Source of the DNA: Sipunculus nudus
Lineage: Eukaryota > Annelida > Sipuncula > Golfingiida > Sipunculidae
Direction of reading: 5' to 3'
NCBI GenBank assembly: GCA_026874595.1
Contig: CM049317.1
Span: 20,419,882 to 20,483,881, forward strand
DNA length: 64,000 nucleotides
In this document: piece by piece, positions 1-13,141 of the stretch
Layout of the letters: every line of letters begins with the position of its first letter
Position numbering within the stretch: position 1 is the stretch's first letter
Notes under the pieces: generated by a model
Told to the model about the DNA's origin: nothing
What the model saw: the letters and a program-made list of their open reading frames with translations, nothing else
Database searches by the model: none
Program-made: the position numbers and the translations under genes

Positions 1-299
1 TCCCAGAAATTTCCTTTTCTTCCCTGAGAAGGGGAAAATACCTATCTTCCCAACAGGTTAGCCAACCCTGTACTTAGTACAACGGTAAAAACCTGGGTTT
101 AAGCCAGGTTGGGGAAAAATAAGTTTTACCGGGGTTTTACCAAAGTTTTCATAAAAAATTTCATCAAAGTTTAAATAAAATGCTCTTATTTTTTCATACT
201 CGATGAAAATTGACACAGGTAACATGTAAACAGGTAAACAAATAATTCATTTAATGTTTTTATCATGGTCAATTTCGGTCAATTTTACTCCATTTCAGT

Positions 300-333
300 G
301 AATAGTCTGTCCCAGCCAAGGACAGACTATTCT
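300..333. repeat. Short perfect inverted repeat (hairpin)
   Basis: A 13-base arm GAATAGTCTGTCC is followed, after a 7-base loop, by its exact reverse complement. It could fold as a stem-loop in DNA or RNA. No neighbouring gene gives it a role; it may be the core of a small fold-back element. Confidence 0.6.
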
Positions 334-928
334 GTTCTACCTAGCCCTAGCACCTGTGCTCTCTTACTATGCTAAGCTGTGCAAGAGCCCTAGAAGATGA
401 TTTGAGGAAACTGGTGATTCCACATGACAACTAAATTCTGATATTTCGTCTAAAAATGTCGTATTCGTTAGGAAATAAAGATATTCTAATCAAATACGCA
501 TATAACATACCACTTAGACAGTGTTTGTCCACTTCAAATGTTGATTAGAAGAATATGTATTATCCTATATAAACGGTGATACACAGGGAACGATGTGTGC
601 TCTGGGTTTTCCCCCAGCCACAGCTGGCCGGCAGCCGCCTGTGTAACCAGTGGTAACGGGCCGTGTTGGCTCAGCGAGCAAAGGTCAGGCAGTTCATTGT
701 TTCAGATTCTGAGACAGTTTCAAGCGCAAGGGTTGCAAAGTTTTAAAAGTGAGTCTTGTTTACATACTAAAACATAATATTTATCTGAATTTCTTGGTCA
801 TTCGAATAAAGTACTATATCTCCCTCAGATTTATTACAGTTTCCTTGTCATAAACGCAATATTTGATTTTACACGATTTTTTTCCGACAAGGGTTTGAAG
901 TTCTCCAGTTTACTCTGAAGCTTTTTAT

Positions 929-954
929 GCGGTATCCAGAGTCCTGGATACCGC
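929..954. repeat. Perfect 11-bp stem with 4-base loop
   Basis: GCGGTATCCAG and its exact complement are separated by AGTC. A second, looser pair (CAATTCTAG near 982 and CTAGAATTG near 1022) follows at once, so this is a small cluster of inverted repeats. Function is unknown. Confidence 0.6.
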
Positions 955-2780
955 CGCATTTAATGCAGTTATGTTCTACCCTGCAATTCTAGGGATATGG
1001 TCTTTGACTATGTCCGGATTGGCTAGAATTGCCCTAAACCTTTGTGGTGGAATCAACAACTAGGATTCTCCTTTCATGCGTAATTGTTTATGCAGACAGC
1101 TAGCAGCGCGAATTTGGAATATTGTGTCTTTGGACGAGGCAATCTAAACCAAAGACATACATTCATAAAACTTGACCTGAGCGATAATAAAAGATCGAAG
1201 AAACTTTCTTATCATATGGTCATTATTACTCAATTTGAAGAGAATATTTTTATGGGTTTTCGCATACCTAAGAAAACAGTGATGTGCCTGAAGACATTAG
1301 CTGGTTACATTGGCCAAGATGGGCCTATTGTCATACTATATACTTACCGAAGGAGCTAACGACCACGTCCTGCCTGCCCGCAGATTCATATTTCCCGCCA
1401 GCACAAAGTAAATGCCGAAATCGTAACCTCCTATCATATCCAAATATTTTCTTTTAAACTTGGACGATAGGTGCTTTGAAACTTTTTACCCGCCAAATTC
1501 ACAAGTTTGTTACGCCTGTAGACATGGGTAGGAAAATATATATGAAAAAGTGTCAGGTTCATTTTATTTATCGTCTATTTATGAGCCACCTTCCCCAGAT
1601 GAACCACTCTCCACATCATGAATAATGACTTAGAATGGCACACACACACACATCTCGTTGTCCATGCAATCACATAAATTATAGCAACAGGTTATAAGTA
1701 AAAAGCCATATGTATTGTATTAAATGAAGTCCCCCCCCCCCTTATAAATAGGCCTATGTCTGATCTATGTGAACTTTTTTTATAAGAGCAAAATATGGAT
1801 GTCATATAAAAACGGAAATGTGCCATATACGAAACAATAAAAAAAAATTATCTTCATTTTGAGAGGAGGCTAGCAACACACAGTGACACATGGCCTTCAT
1901 CAAACATTGGTTATGTATTACGCCCACAATTAAGGAAAATTATGTTCAAATATACATCACTGAGTGCTCGTATAGACCATAAAGTTATATAAATAAAGTG
2001 TCAACTTATCTTAAAGTTAGGGTTGGGGAATTAAATCAGGTATAATGTTTTAAAAATAAGATATATTATGTTTCCAGTTTAGGTTTAATTAATTCTAATC
2101 CAGATTTATCTTTATAATGTATAAATCATTAAATTTTTTTCTTAAAAATAAATGACATTTTCAGACTCAATTTAATAAAATTATACTATAAATACTGTCA
2201 TGAAGCACTACAGCGATTTTTAACAAACATTTAATTTTTCAACAAGGACAATGACACACGAACATGACATAAGACATAAAGATACCCTCGTTACAAATAA
2301 AACCAGAACTTAAAATAAGACAGCAGACAACTAACTGAAAAACATTATATGACAACAAAAGTCATAAATGAACTGACCAATTCATTATTGACAAAATTTC
2401 ACTCATAGTCTCCAAGGATTGATTTGCTACAAAATTTCATTAATACATATAAAGACAAATGTCTTCAGATAAACTGTTATATCTGTAACAAACACAAAAA
2501 AAACCCTTAAAATAGATTACAAACTGTTATTTCAGTAACTCAGGTGGAAAATCTTCCCAGTTTCTCACTAATTTTCCTCATTAAATCATATAATCTCATA
2601 TTTTGTGAAATGTATAACACATAACCTGCATATTATGTATTATGTATGTATATTTCTATATGTGTCACAGGTTGCTTTTGTGTCAGCAGATAAAAATCCT
2701 TAACAACAGTCTCCAGACACAATTAAAACAAAAAATGATGTTGAATAATTGTTTATGGATACATTAATTTTATGTCAAAT

Positions 2781-2788
<8 letters not shown>

Positions 2789-2813
<25 letters not shown>

Positions 2814-2883
2814 ATGGTAAACTGAACTATGGAACCAACATTATAACCATAGTTATTAATAGGATATATATATATATATATAT
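2789..2883. repeat. Microsatellites (CT)n and (TA)n
   Basis: A pure CT run lies at about 2789-2813 and a TA run at about 2863-2883. Open frames crossing them are by-products of the simple repeat. Confidence 0.9.
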
Positions 2884-3029
2884 GTTTTTGTGTGATTTGT
2901 ACAATAGATTAAATGACATCCATTTGGGGAATTTTTTTTTAATTGCATGTAAATTATAAAAAATAGGAATTTTTACATATAACATGCATATTACAAAAAT
3001 CATCCATACAGACTCAACATTGACTGTAT

Positions 3030-5780
3030 ACATTTGGAGTTTTGGGCTAAATTCTGTGTTATTACACTGATTGGTCTGAAATGTTTGGGCTGAAGTAAAC
3101 CCTTGGGGAAATTACATACAAAAATTGGGAGAGGTGGCTGAGTTTGTGTGCCAATAAGGTGCGAAAAATGGATTTTTAGCATTTGACAGGGCTTTTGTGC
3201 ACATGATCAGGTTAAAATTCAGCTAGGGTGTTCAAAATGCAGGATTTTACTGATACTTTGGTGAACATACATGGTTGCAATTTGCATATGGCTCCTGTTG
3301 ATACCTACCATTTTGGGGTATCCTTTAAAGTGTTTTCATCTGTACTGACTCACCTTGGCTTTAATACATGTGGTGTCTTGAGCTTAAATCTGTGTCATTT
3401 GGCTGATTAGTCTGAAAAGTTTTGGGCTGCAGATGACCCCTTGGAGGAATATGTATACAAAAATTGGGAGACCTGGCTGTGTTTTTGTACCAATGAGGAG
3501 CAAAAAAGGATTTTTAGCACTTTACAAGGCTTTTTGTGCATATGATCAGGTTAAAATTCAGCTAGGGTGTTCAAAATGCAGGATTTTACTGATACTTTGG
3601 TGAACATACATGGTTGCAATTTGCATATGGCTCCTGTTAATACCTACCATTTTGGGGTATCCTTTAAAGTGTTTTCATCTGTACTGACTCACCTTGGCTT
3701 TAATACATGTGGTGTTTTGAGCTTAAATCTGTGTCATTTGGCTGAATAGTCTGAAAAGTTTTGGGCTGCAGATGACCCCTTGGATAAATATGTATACAAA
3801 AATTGGGAGACCTGGCTGTGTTTTTGTACCAATGAGGAGCAAAAAATGGATTTTTAGCACTTTACATGGCTTTTTGTGCATATGATCAGGTTAAAATTCA
3901 GCTAGGGTGTTCAAAATGCAGGATTTTACTGATACTTTGGTGAACATACATGGTTGCAATTTGCATATGGCTCCTGTTAATACCTACCATTTTGAGGTAT
4001 CCTTTAAAGTGTTTTCATCTGTACCGACTCAACTTGGCTTTAATACATGTGGTGTCTTGAGCTAAATTCTGTGTTATTTGGCTGATTAGTCTGAAATGTT
4101 TTGGTCTGCAGATGACCCCTTGGAGGAATATGTATACAAAAATTGGGAGACCTGGCTGTGTTTTTGTACCAATGAGGAGCAAAAATGGATTTTTGACACT
4201 TTACATGACTTTTTGTGCATATGATCAGGTTAAAATTCAGCTAGGGTGTTCTAAATGCAGGATTTTACTGATACTTTGGTGAACATACATGGTTGCAATT
4301 TGCATATGGCTCTTGTTAATACCTACCATTTTGAGGTATCCTTTAAAGTGTTTTAATCTGTACCGACTCAACTTGGCTTTAATACATGTGGTGTCTTGAG
4401 CTAAATTCTGTGTTATTTGGCTGATTAGTCTGAAAAGTTTTGGGCTGCAGATGACCCCTTGGAGAAATATGTATACAAAAATTGGGAGACCTGGCTGTGT
4501 TTTTGTACCAAGCAGCAAAAAAATGGATTTTTAGCACTTTACATGGCTTTTTGTGCATATAAAATTCAGCTAGGGTGTTTAAAATGCAGGATTTTACTGA
4601 TACTTTGGTGAACATACATGGTTGCAATTTGCATATGGCTCTTGTTAATACCTATCATTTTGAGGTATCCTTTAAAGTGTTTTCATCTGTACCGTCTCAA
4701 CTTGGCTTTGATACATGTGGTGTCTTGAGCTAAATTTTGTGTTATTTGGCTGATTAGTCTGAAAAGTTTTGGGCTGCAGATGACCCCTTGGAGAAATATG
4801 TATACAAAAATATGGAGACCTGGCTGTGTTTTTGTACCAAGCAGCAAAAAAATGGATTTTTAGCACTTTACATGGCTTTTTGTGCATATAAAATTCAGCT
4901 AGGGTGTTTAAAATGCAGGATTTTACTGATACTTTGGTGAACATACATGGTTGCAATTTGCATATGGCTCCTGTTAATACCTACCATTTTGAGGTATCCT
5001 TTAAAGTGTTTTCATCCGTACCGAATCAAATTGGCTGTTATACATGTGGTGTCTTGAGCTAAATTTTGTGTTATTTGGCTGATTAGTCTGAAAAGTTTTG
5101 GGCTGCAGATGACCCCTTGGATAAATATGTATACAAAAATTGGGAGACCTGGCTGTGTTTTTGTACCAATGAGGAGCAAAAAATGGATTTTTAGCACTTT
5201 ACATGGCTTTTTGTGCATATGATCAGGTTAAAATTCAGCTAGGGTGTTCAAAATGCAGGATTTTACTGATACTTTGGTGAACATACATGGTTGCAATTTG
5301 CATATGGCTCCTGTTAATACCTACCATTTTGAGGTATCCTTTAAAGTGTTTTCATCTGTACCGACTCAACTTGGCTTTAATACATGTGGTGTCTTGAGCT
5401 AAATTCTGTGTTATTTGGCTGATTAGTCTGAAAAGTTTTGGGCTGCAGATGACCCCTTGGAGAAATATGTATACAAATATTTGGAGAGCTGGCTGTGTTT
5501 TTGTACCAATGAGGAGCAAAAAAAAATGAATTTTTAGCACTTTACATGGCTTTTTGTGCATATGATCAAGTTAAAATTCAGCTAGGGTGTTGAAAATGCA
5601 GGATTTATCTTATCTTTTGGTGAACATATACAGGGTCGCAGATTGCAGATGGCCGCTGTTAATACTTGTCATCAGGGGGTGTCTTTAAAAAAGGGATTTT
5701 AGCATTTAACAGGGCTTTTTGTGCATATGATTAGGTTAAAATTCACCTAGGGTGTTGAACATGCAGAATAATACTGATAT
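3030..5780. repeat. Satellite array, ~340-bp monomer, about eight copies
   Basis: The phrase TTCAGCTAGGGTGTTCAAAA recurs, sometimes with one change, near 3217, 3557, 3898, 4236, 4564, 4893, 5236 and 5577. Spacing is 328-343 bp. The first (from about 3030) and last (to about 5780) units are divergent. The units starting near 4564 and 4893 share loss of the 10 bases GATCAGGTTA just upstream and a change of TTCAAAA to TTTAAAA. Adjacent units therefore resemble each other most, as expected from local unequal exchange. Frames of 60-94 codons recur on both strands only because the monomer recurs; they start and stop at arbitrary places and I do not call them genes. Confidence 0.95.
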
Positions 5781-5929
5781 TTTGGTGATTATACATGGTT
5801 GCAATTTACATGTGGCTGCTAATAAATCCTGCTGCTCACAAGTGGCTGTGATAAATGTATTTTGGATAACCTTTGATCTATATACTTGTAATTACAATTG
5901 TGTAGCGTGCTTTTTAACAACATTCACCG

Positions 5930-7806
5930 CTTTTCAATGTGTCTGATACATTGCGTTTATCTGCCGGAAAACGTCGGGAATATATCCATATACACAACAT
6001 GTTGAGTGCAACATACTGCAAATGTTTCAGTGACGTTGAACGTTATATTACTGAGTATGGGAGACAACAGATATTTCACGTCCTTTACACGTTTAATATA
6101 TGTTGCATGTCGTATCATATAAAACCACATTGTGATTGGTGGCTAATTTGCAACGTTAACGATACGTACCTAAAAATCAGTATTTTCGTCAGCTTTACAT
6201 TGTGCACCGTATTTTATATAAAACCGTATATTAATGTTTGAAATAACGTTGAGTATATTTGTAATTTAAACATATTGAACCGACTAATTTGTAATGTTTA
6301 AGATACGTTAATTTTACGTGCCAAAACAACGTCGCAAATGTAACCACACGCACAAAATGTATAACGTTATGTGTTACATATAGCAGACGTCTCTATAACA
6401 TTTCCTAATATGTTATACTTTCCGACTTTTAGGACGTCCAATAAAACGTTCTCAGCATGTGTCAAATACGTTGTATACAGCGCAGTAGAAATCTGTATTT
6501 TCACCTGTTTTAGATTGTGCACCATAACGTATATATAACAGTATGTCTATATTTTAAATAACTTTGTGTATATTTGAAAATTACATTCACAGACCCGACT
6601 AATTTGCAATGTTTAGAATACGTACATTTTACGTGCAAAACAACGTCGCAAATGTAACCATATGCACAACATGTGAAACGTTATGTGTAACATTTTGCAG
6701 ACGTCTCTTCGATAGTCCCTAAAATGTTATATTTCCGGGTATTGCAGACGTTCATCATAACGTTCTCAACATGTTTCTTGACCGTTGTATACAGCGTCGT
6801 AAAAATCTGTATTTTCATCAGCTTTACATTGTGCACCGTATCGTATATAAAACCGTATATTAATGTTTGAAATAACGTTGAGTATATATGTAATTTAAAC
6901 ATATTGAACCGACTAATTTGCAATGTTTAAGATACGTTAATTTTACGTGCCAAAACAACGTCGCAAATGTAACCACACGCACAAAATGTATAAGGTTATG
7001 TGTTACATATAGCAAACGTCTCTATAACATTTCCTAGTATGTTATACTTTCCGACTTTTAGGACGTCCAATAAAACGTTCTCAGCATGTGTCAAATACGT
7101 TGTATACAGCGCAGTAGAAATCTGTATTTTCACCTGTTTTAGATTGTGCACCATAACGTATATATAACAGTATATCTATATTTTAAATAACTTTGTGTAT
7201 ATTTGAAAATTACATTCACAGACCCGACTAATTTGCAATGTTTAGAATACGTACATTTTACGTGCAAAACAACGTCGCAAATGTAACCATATGCACAACA
7301 TGTGAAACGTTGTGTGTAACATTTTGCAGACGTCTCTTCGACATTACCTAAAATGTTATACTTCCGGGTATTGCAGACGTTCACCATAACGTTCTCAACA
7401 TGTTTCTTGACCGTTGTATACAGCGTCGTAAAAATCTGTATTTTCATCAGCTTTACATTGTGCACCGTATCGTATATAAAACCGTATATAAATGTTTGAA
7501 ATAACGTTGAGTATATTTGTAATTTAAACATATTGAACCGACTAATTTGCAATGTTTAAGATACGTTAATTTTACGTGCCAAAACAACGTCGCAAATGTA
7601 ACCACACGCACAAAATGTATAAGGTTATGTGTTACATATAGCAAACGTCTCTATAACATTTCCTAGTATGTTATACTTTCCGACTTTTAGGACGTCCAAT
7701 AAAACGTTCTCAGCATGTGTCAAATACGTTGTATACAGCGCAGTAGAAATCTGTATTTTCACCTCTTTTAGATTGTGCACCATAACGTATATATAACAGT
7801 ATATCT
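5930..7806. repeat. Satellite array, ~315-bp monomers in 630-bp dimers (left block)
   Basis: Two diverged ~315-bp subunits alternate. One carries GTTAATTTTACGTGCCAAAA (near 6308, 6937 and 7566). The other carries GTACATTTTACGTGCAAAA (near 6624 and 7254). The true period is about 630 bp, a higher-order repeat. The monomer is rich in AACGTT. The first unit, from about 5930, is divergent and abuts the unrelated 340-bp array. The block stops where the 7807-9388 element inserted. Confidence 0.93.
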
Positions 7807-9388
7807 GGGTATTTCTACAAAAAATGTCGCATTTCATGTCCCAAAACTATATTTGTTACTGAGAAATTAGCAAATGCTAAAAATGACATGAATAACCATT
7901 CAGATTGTTGCTAAAGATATAACCATTATTATGAGATAAAAATAATTCAAATCGGGGCAGAAATACATACAGAAAAAAAGCTGCAAATGTTACTATACCC
8001 TTAAATTTCCGTTGTCCCTTTCTCTCGGATCTTAAATTCAAAACAGCGTTTTTCTGTAACCACTGTTCCATTTATATAGATTTTGTTTTCCACGTTGTCA
8101 CAGCGGTGAAAGTTTATTAAGATGATATTTTTGCTTGATTTTTCCTGACCGTTTTGTTTTTAATACAAAAATTTGGATATAAAAAGTATGTCTCCCAAAA
8201 TATACTCGGCACCGTTACCTGACCTTTTGACCTTGCAGCGCGTGAACAGAAACCACTTTGCTGATGCAGGGAGCAGCGTTTATTAGTGTTCAGGAAATTT
8301 TGTACACATAATTCACAATTAAATTTAGTAACTGCCATATCAGTGTTCTCTGTTTATCATTAAAGGGTTAAAAAAATCACCGTATGTTATTTGGACTCGA
8401 CACCGTTACACCTGCGAAAAATTAACCGTCACATATAACACTTCGAAAATGGCTTCCTCTTGTTGTTAATATAGTGATAACTCGTGCTGCCCTCTTAGGG
8501 ACGGTATGGAAGTAATTTTTGTCCTGCATTTGACGTATAGATGAAAAAATCTCAGCACCGTTACCACTCGAAACCGTTACCTGCATGAAAAATAACGGTG
8601 TCGAGAGCAAGATAACGGTGTCGAGAACTTGGTATTAAATCCAAATTATTGAAATAGAATTTGAAACATATTTTGGGCTAAATATTTTAAACATTTGCGT
8701 TTCTTCTATTCAAACAGGCATTTGCTTGTTTTAATACATAATACTGGTATTCAAGTAGTCACTACGGTTATTTTTACTTCAGAAGCTCGACTCCGTTACC
8801 TATGCTCAACACCGTTATCTATGCTCAACACCGTTACCAAGAGGATTTAAAACCATGTTTAAATTTTATTTTCTGTGCATTCAAAAAAATTAACAAGGTA
8901 TTTCGACTCAAATTCTGAAGGTAGATGTACCAAAGTACTTTGTCCGGTAAATCCCTGCAAATGCACCCCTCTGGAAGCAAAAATAGATATAGAGACAATT
9001 TTTGTTTTCAAAAGTTAATTAAAAATAAGAAAATATGTTCTTTTTTACACACTTTTTTTTGTTAAATTCATAACTGAAATTTATGTTTTGATTTTATCAA
9101 AGGTTATTTATTTTAATTTTATCGAAAATCACAAAAAATCTAGTCCAAACAATTTCTGAAATGTGCAAGTGAGATTTTACTGCGTGTAACGGTGTCGAGA
9201 AAAAGGTTCATATTTTCCCCTAACCTGGACTATTTATAAAAAAAGGAAACTGAAAAGTGCACTACTTGCATTATTTTACAATTCTAATGATATTTTTCTA
9301 CAAATTAAGTTTTGTTATACCAAAATCAAGATTTAAAAAAAATCACCAAGAAAACCCTTGAAATGCGACGTTTTCTGTAGAAATACCC
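7807..9388. mobile_element. Non-autonomous DNA transposon with ~30-bp terminal inverted repeats
   Basis: The left end GGGTATTTCTAC and the right end GTAGAAATACCC are complementary, and the match continues about 30 bases inward with a few mismatches. Both sides are flanked by the 4 bases ATCT (7803-7806 and 9389-9392). Uninterrupted satellite monomers elsewhere read CAGTATATCTATATTTT at this point, so ATCT is a target-site duplication and the empty site is known. Inside are at least eight copies, on both strands, of a motif close to CTCGACACCGTTACC. I recognise no transposase; the longest frames are 62-73 codons and look random. The superfamily is not assigned. Confidence 0.85.
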
Positions 9389-12130
9389 ATCTATATTTTA
9401 AATAACTTTGTGTATATTTGAAAATTACATTCACAGACCCGACTAATTTGCAATGTTTAGAAAACGTACATTTTACTTGCAAAACAACGTCGCAAATGTA
9501 ACCATATGCACAACATGTGAAACGTTATGTGTAACATTTTGCAGACGTCTCTTCGATAGTCCCTAAAATGTTATATTTCCGGGTATTGCAGACGTTCATC
9601 ATAACGTTCCCAACATGTTTCTTGACCGTTGTATACAGCGTCGTAAAAATCTGTATTTTCATCAGCTTTACATTGTGCACCGTATCGTATATAAAACCGT
9701 ATATTAATGGTTGAAATAACGTTGTGTATATTTGTAATTTAAACATATTGAACCGACTAATTTGCAATGTTTAGGATACGTTAATTTTACGTGCAAAAAC
9801 AACGTCGCAAATGTAACCACACGCACAACATGTATAACGTTATGTGTTACATTTTGCAAACGTCTCTATAACATTTCCTAGTATGTTATACTTTCCGACT
9901 TTTAGGACGTCCAATAAAACGTTCTCAGCATGTGTCAAATACGTTGTATACAGCGCAGTAAAAATCTGTATTTTCACCTGTTTTAGATTGTGCACCATAA
10001 CGTATATATAACAGTATATCTATATTTTAAATAACTTTGTGTATATTTGAAAATTACATTCACAGACCCGACTAATTTGCAATGTTTAGGATACGTACAT
10101 TTTACGTGCAAAACAACGTCGCAAATGTAACCATATGCACAACATGTGAAACGTTATGTGTAACATTTTGCAGACGTCTCTTCGATAGTCCCTAAAATGT
10201 TATATTTCCGGGTATTGCAGACGTTCATCATAACGTTCCCAACATGTTTCTTGACCGTTGTATACAGCGTCGTAAAAATCTGTATTTTCATCAGCTTTAC
10301 ATTGTGCACCGTATCGTATATAAAACCGTATATTAATGTTTGAAATAACGTTGAGTATATTTGTAATTTAAACATATTGAACCGACTAATTTGCAATGTT
10401 TAGGATACGTTAATTTTACGTGCCAAAACAACGTCGCAAATGTAACCACACGCACAACATTTATAACGTTATGTGTAACATTTTGCAAACGTCTCTATAA
10501 CCTTTCCTAATATGTTATACTTTCCGACTTTTAGGACGTCCAATAAAACGTTCTCAGCATGTGTCAAATACGATGAATACAGCGCAGTAAAAATCTGTAT
10601 TTTCACCTGTTTTAGATTGTGCACCATAACATATATAACAGTATATCTATATTTTAAATAACTTTGTGTATATTTGAAAATTACATTCACAGACCCGACT
10701 AATTTGCAATGTTTAGAATACGTACATTTTACTTGCAAAACAACGTCGCAAATGTAACCATATGCACAACATGTGAAACGTTGTGTGTAACATATTGCAG
10801 ACGTCTCTTCGACATTGCCTAAAATGTTATACTTCCGGGTATCGCAGACGTTCACCATAACGTTCTCAACATGTTTCCTGACCGTTGTATACAGCGTCGT
10901 AAAAATCTGTATTTTCATCAGCTTTACATTGTGCACCGTATCGTATATAAAACCGTATATTAATGTTTGAAGTAATGTTGAGTATATTTGTAATTTAAAC
11001 ATATTGAACCGACTAATTTGCAATGTTTAGGATACGTTAATTTTACGTGCCAAAACAACGTCGCAAATGTAACCACACGCACAACATGTTTAACGTTATG
11101 TGTTACATTTTGCAAACGTCTCTATAACATTTCCTAATATGTTATACTTTCCGACTTTTAGGACGTCCAATAAAACGTTCTCAGCATGTGTCAAATACGT
11201 TGTATACAGCGCAGTAGAAATCTGTATTTTCACCTGTTTTAGATTGTGCACCATAACGTATATATAACAGTATGTCTATATTTTAAATAACTTTGTGTAT
11301 ATTTGAAAGTTACATTCACAGACCCGACTAATTTGCAATGTTTAGGATACGTACATTTTACGTGCAAAACAACGTCGCAAATGTAACCATATGCACAACA
11401 TGTGAAACGTTGTGTGTAACATTTTGCAGACGTCTCTTCGACATTGCCTAAAATGTTATACTTCCGGGTATTGCAGACGTTCCCCATAACGTTCCCAACA
11501 TGTTTCTTGACCGTTGTATACAGCGTCGTAAAAATCTGTATTTTCATCAGCTTTATATTGTCCACCGTATCGTATATAAAACCATATATTAATGTTTGAA
11601 ATAACGTTGCGTATATTTGTAACTTAAACATATTGGACCGAAACTTTGCTATGTTTACGATACGTCCATATAACGTGCCGAAAAACGTCGCAAACCTAAC
11701 CGCATGCACAACATAAAAAACTTTTAATGCAACGTTTCTAAAACGTCCGTTTGCCGTTGCCAATAATATTTTACTTTAGAGTAGTTAGGACGTTAAGTAT
11801 AACGTTCGCACCATGTTTTACAAATGTTTTTAAACAATATTGCAGAATAAGGAACCTGATCGAAATTCAGAACGTGCCCATTAACGTGTACATAACGTTT
11901 GATGTACGTTACATAATAACAATACAATGCGTTTTAACCAAAGGCGTTTTTGAAGTACAGGACAACGTTCTTTAAATGGAAATACAAGGTTATATTAAAA
12001 CGTTACATAAAGTACATTGGACGGACGTTCCTGTATTTCAATATGACGTAAACTTGACGTTGCCTGCACGTTTCTAAATAATGTTATGACCTGTAACTTT
12101 CCACGAACGTTAGGTTTACGTACTGTGTTT
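9389..12130. repeat. Satellite array, ~315/630-bp (right block)
   Basis: This continues the array interrupted by the 7807-9388 element, with subunit landmarks near 9468, 9776, 10090, 10406, 10718, 11035, 11347 and 11658, spaced 308-317 bp. Beyond about 11640 the units diverge strongly and fade out by 12130. Minus-strand frames of up to 184 codons reflect the 315-bp period being divisible by 3 and are not taken as genes. Confidence 0.93.
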
Positions 12131-12134
12131 GCAG

Positions 12135-12136
<2 letters not shown>

Positions 12137-12176
<40 letters not shown>
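12137..12176. repeat. (TA)n microsatellite
   Basis: Pure TA run at the distal edge of the 315-bp satellite. Confidence 0.95.
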
Positions 12177-12179
<3 letters not shown>

Positions 12180-12229
12180 TTAAGTTTAATATCTTATCAA
12201 ATAAATATCAGACCAAGTGATGAGCTTTT

Positions 12230-12720
12230 AGACTTGAGTGGACAATCGAGTAATAGCACGTTTGATTTTCTCCGCTGGTGACCTTGGTCGGATTCTCAGC
12301 TTGGCAGTACGTGTCTTTAGCATGGTGTCAGTCGTTGGTTTACAGTGGGGCCTCTGATTTTCTCCGCCCCTATGACTGCCGAAAGTCTGAGCCATGGTGA
12401 ATGTAATACATTAGTTTATATTATGGTTTGTAAAAGCTATTTCCATATAAAAGATAGTTTGAATATAAAACATCCACTCTTAATGCATCATAAACATACT
12501 AGACACTCCTTTAATTTCATCCTTTTTTTTTCAGTGACTGCTGAAACCTGTGATGTCATTGATAGTTTAAGGTAAATGGACCGGTTCTAATCTATGGGGG
12601 ATGAAACTGAAGTGTATCTTATACAAGAAAATTCAAAAATAAAACATACTTATGCGATTATTTATCCATGTGCTTTATGAAATTACACCTTAATATGATA
12701 TCTATTTTTTCTCAGCAAAA
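12230..12720 (+). repeat. Dispersed module repeat A, copy 1
   Basis: Contains a stretch beginning TTTTCTCCGC(T)GGTGACC and a later TTTTCTCCGCCCCTATGACTG, then AT-rich sequence. Related copies lie at 21.30-21.83 kb (plus), 51.33-51.66 kb (minus) and 59.22-59.72 kb (plus), next to SnoaL-like gene modules. It seems to have travelled with the duplicated gene blocks rather than by itself. No coding capacity is recognised. Confidence 0.75.
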
Positions 12721-12728
12721 TATGTAAG

Positions 12729-12730
<2 letters not shown>

Positions 12731-12802
<72 letters not shown>
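12731..12802. repeat. (TA)n microsatellite
   Basis: Pure TA run of about 70 bases at the end of module repeat A. The 21.8-kb copy of the module lacks it. Confidence 0.95.
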
Positions 12803-12804
<2 letters not shown>

Positions 12805-13072
12805 TTAAATTGCTTATCATTGGTTTTCATTATAAAAAAGTAAAGGAAAAAGTTTAAGAATGGCAAATGCCCGAGTACGATATTATTTTACGTTATAGTT
12901 TATTTTACATTATTATTTTACATTTAAGTGTTACAGTCACTGAATAAGTGCATGTATTACTCTATGGTCATACTGATTATTTACAAAGAAAAAACACACA
13001 AACCCATGATGTCTGTTCTTTTTATAAAATATATGGGAAATTTTTGTTTAGCAGGACCATCTTGTAAATAAG

Positions 13073-13074
<2 letters not shown>

Positions 13075-13138
<64 letters not shown>
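13075..13138. repeat. (TA)n microsatellite
   Basis: TA run directly before CCTATGACGTTGTCC. The corresponding position at 60.05-60.10 kb, and in inverted form at 50.81-50.87 kb, also has a TA tract of a different length. Confidence 0.95.

Positions 13139-13141
<3 letters not shown>

Larger units (their letters stand above)
1..2780. other. Unannotated AT-rich sequence, no gene seen
   Basis: I see no convincing exon here. The longest open frame (1084-1359, plus, 91 codons) has no recognisable domain, no signal peptide and no partner exon with good splice sites. The stretch holds a C10 run near 1732, small AT-rich tracts and the two short hairpins listed separately. Confidence 0.5.

Noticed and set aside
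595-777. 60-codon frame in a GC-richer patch
   Set aside because: Low-complexity translation, no domain, no splice partners.
3228-5561. Repeated 60-94 codon frames on both strands
   Set aside because: They repeat with the 340-bp satellite, have no domain, and change ends when the monomer varies.
3030-5780. CRISPR array
   Set aside because: Units are ~340 bp with no unique spacers and the DNA is eukaryotic.
9525-11763. Minus-strand frames up to 184 codons in the 315-bp satellite
   Set aside because: The monomer length is close to a multiple of three, so a chance open frame runs through several units; no initiation or splice context supports a gene.
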